A stretch of DNA of 12,146 nt from Armatimonadota bacterium (GTDB lineage Bacteria > Vulcanimicrobiota > JACPDS01): positions 1 through 12,146 of the forward strand of contig JACPDS010000173.1 of NCBI GenBank assembly GCA_016183885.1. Direction: 5' to 3'. The translations under genes were made by a program, and so were the position numbers. The notes below the pieces were generated by a model that was not told the origin of the DNA, did not search any database, and saw only the letters and a program-made list of their open reading frames with translations. Within the stretch, counting starts at the first letter, position 1, and every line of letters starts with the position of its first letter. This document shows positions 11,835 through 12,146 of the stretch, piece by piece.

Positions 11835-12146
11835 TTTCTTCTCATTATTTTGACGCTTAAATTTAGATCCGGCTGATAAATATTTCTAGAAACTAATATA
11901 AAATTAATATTATATAATTTTTCGCTAAATGTTAAATTATAATCTTTTATTCTTTCGCCTAAAAGTAAAATTGACTTTGGAGGGGGCGGATTATTGGGGT
12001 CATAATTTAAAGGATAAATAACTTTATAAATATTATATAAATCGTCTTGGGTTTTTTCCATTCTATATCCTATTACCGCTGTTTCAAGACCGCTATCGGC
12101 ATAAAATGTTTTAGATAAAGTTATTAAATCTTTATCTTGAGGATAA
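11831..12146 (-). CDS. Unrecognised protein, 5' end outside the window
   Basis: The frame is open from the window edge to a TGA at 11831-11833, giving 104 visible codons; an internal ATG at 12061 exists but the frame continues upstream without a stop, so that is probably not the start. The visible part starts YPQDKDLITLSK and contains a proline run in NYDPNNPPPPKS and a lysine/arginine-rich end KIMRRK. I see no membrane segment or motif that I recognise. Its 4-base overlap with the pilC-like gene suggests a pilus/secretion operon member. Confidence 0.7.
   Translation of the reverse strand, partial: YPQDKDLITLSKTFYADSGLETAVIGYRMEKTQDDLYNIYKVIYPLNYDPNNPPPPKSILLLGERIKDYNLTFSEKLYNINFILVSRNIYQPDLNLSVKIMRRK

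Overview
The window is AT-rich and every gene lies on the minus strand, so transcription runs from high to low coordinates. It looks like a bacterial chromosome segment from an uncultivated lineage. The ribosomal proteins are ordinary bacterial ones, the sigma factor is very close to Bacillus SigH, the prepilin and PilC/GspF genes suggest a cell with a type IV pilus or type II secretion apparatus, and EF-Tu carries a cysteine cluster that most EF-Tu proteins lack. Omnitrophota/PVC-like or Elusimicrobiota-like bacteria are my best guess, but this is an inference from overall character and not a placement.

Layout in the direction of transcription. (1) 12146-9913: the 3' part of an unrecognised gene, then a PilC/GspF inner-membrane protein (4-base overlap) and a GspI/PilV-like prepilin with an extra C-terminal beta-rich region. 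(2) 9859-9153: a strong sigma70-type promoter and a SigH-like sigma factor with a TTG start. (3) 9087-8153: five tRNA genes, Thr(UGU), Tyr(GUA), Gly(UCC), Thr(GGU) and Arg(CCU). The first four are in the same order as E. coli thrU-tyrU-glyT-thrT, which also precedes a tuf gene. The tRNA-Tyr gene is split inside its anticodon by a 227-nt group I intron whose core matches the IC3 class of cyanobacterial tRNA-Leu introns. (4) 7959-6731: tuf, whose reading frame is broken near the C terminus by an exact 26-bp tandem duplication; removing one copy restores a 400-residue EF-Tu. (5) 6686-1: a complete S10 operon running into the spc operon, rpsJ-rplC-rplD-rplW-rplB-rpsS-rplV-rpsC-rplP-rpmC-rpsQ-rplN-rplX-rplE (rplE cut by the window edge).

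The genes work together as a translation superoperon: tRNAs that decode Thr, Tyr, Gly and Arg, the factor that delivers aminoacyl-tRNA, and ribosomal proteins of both subunits. A second theme runs through the non-coding DNA. Nearly all spacers longer than about 60 bp are made of degenerate 7-bp tandem words, several word families are used, and several of the arrays fold into long imperfect inverted repeats between tRNA genes or between ribosomal genes.

The most interesting items are the tRNA-Tyr group I intron, the heptad-repeat spacers with their inter-tRNA hairpins, and the duplicated segment that breaks tuf. There is no gene-free stretch longer than 300 bases.
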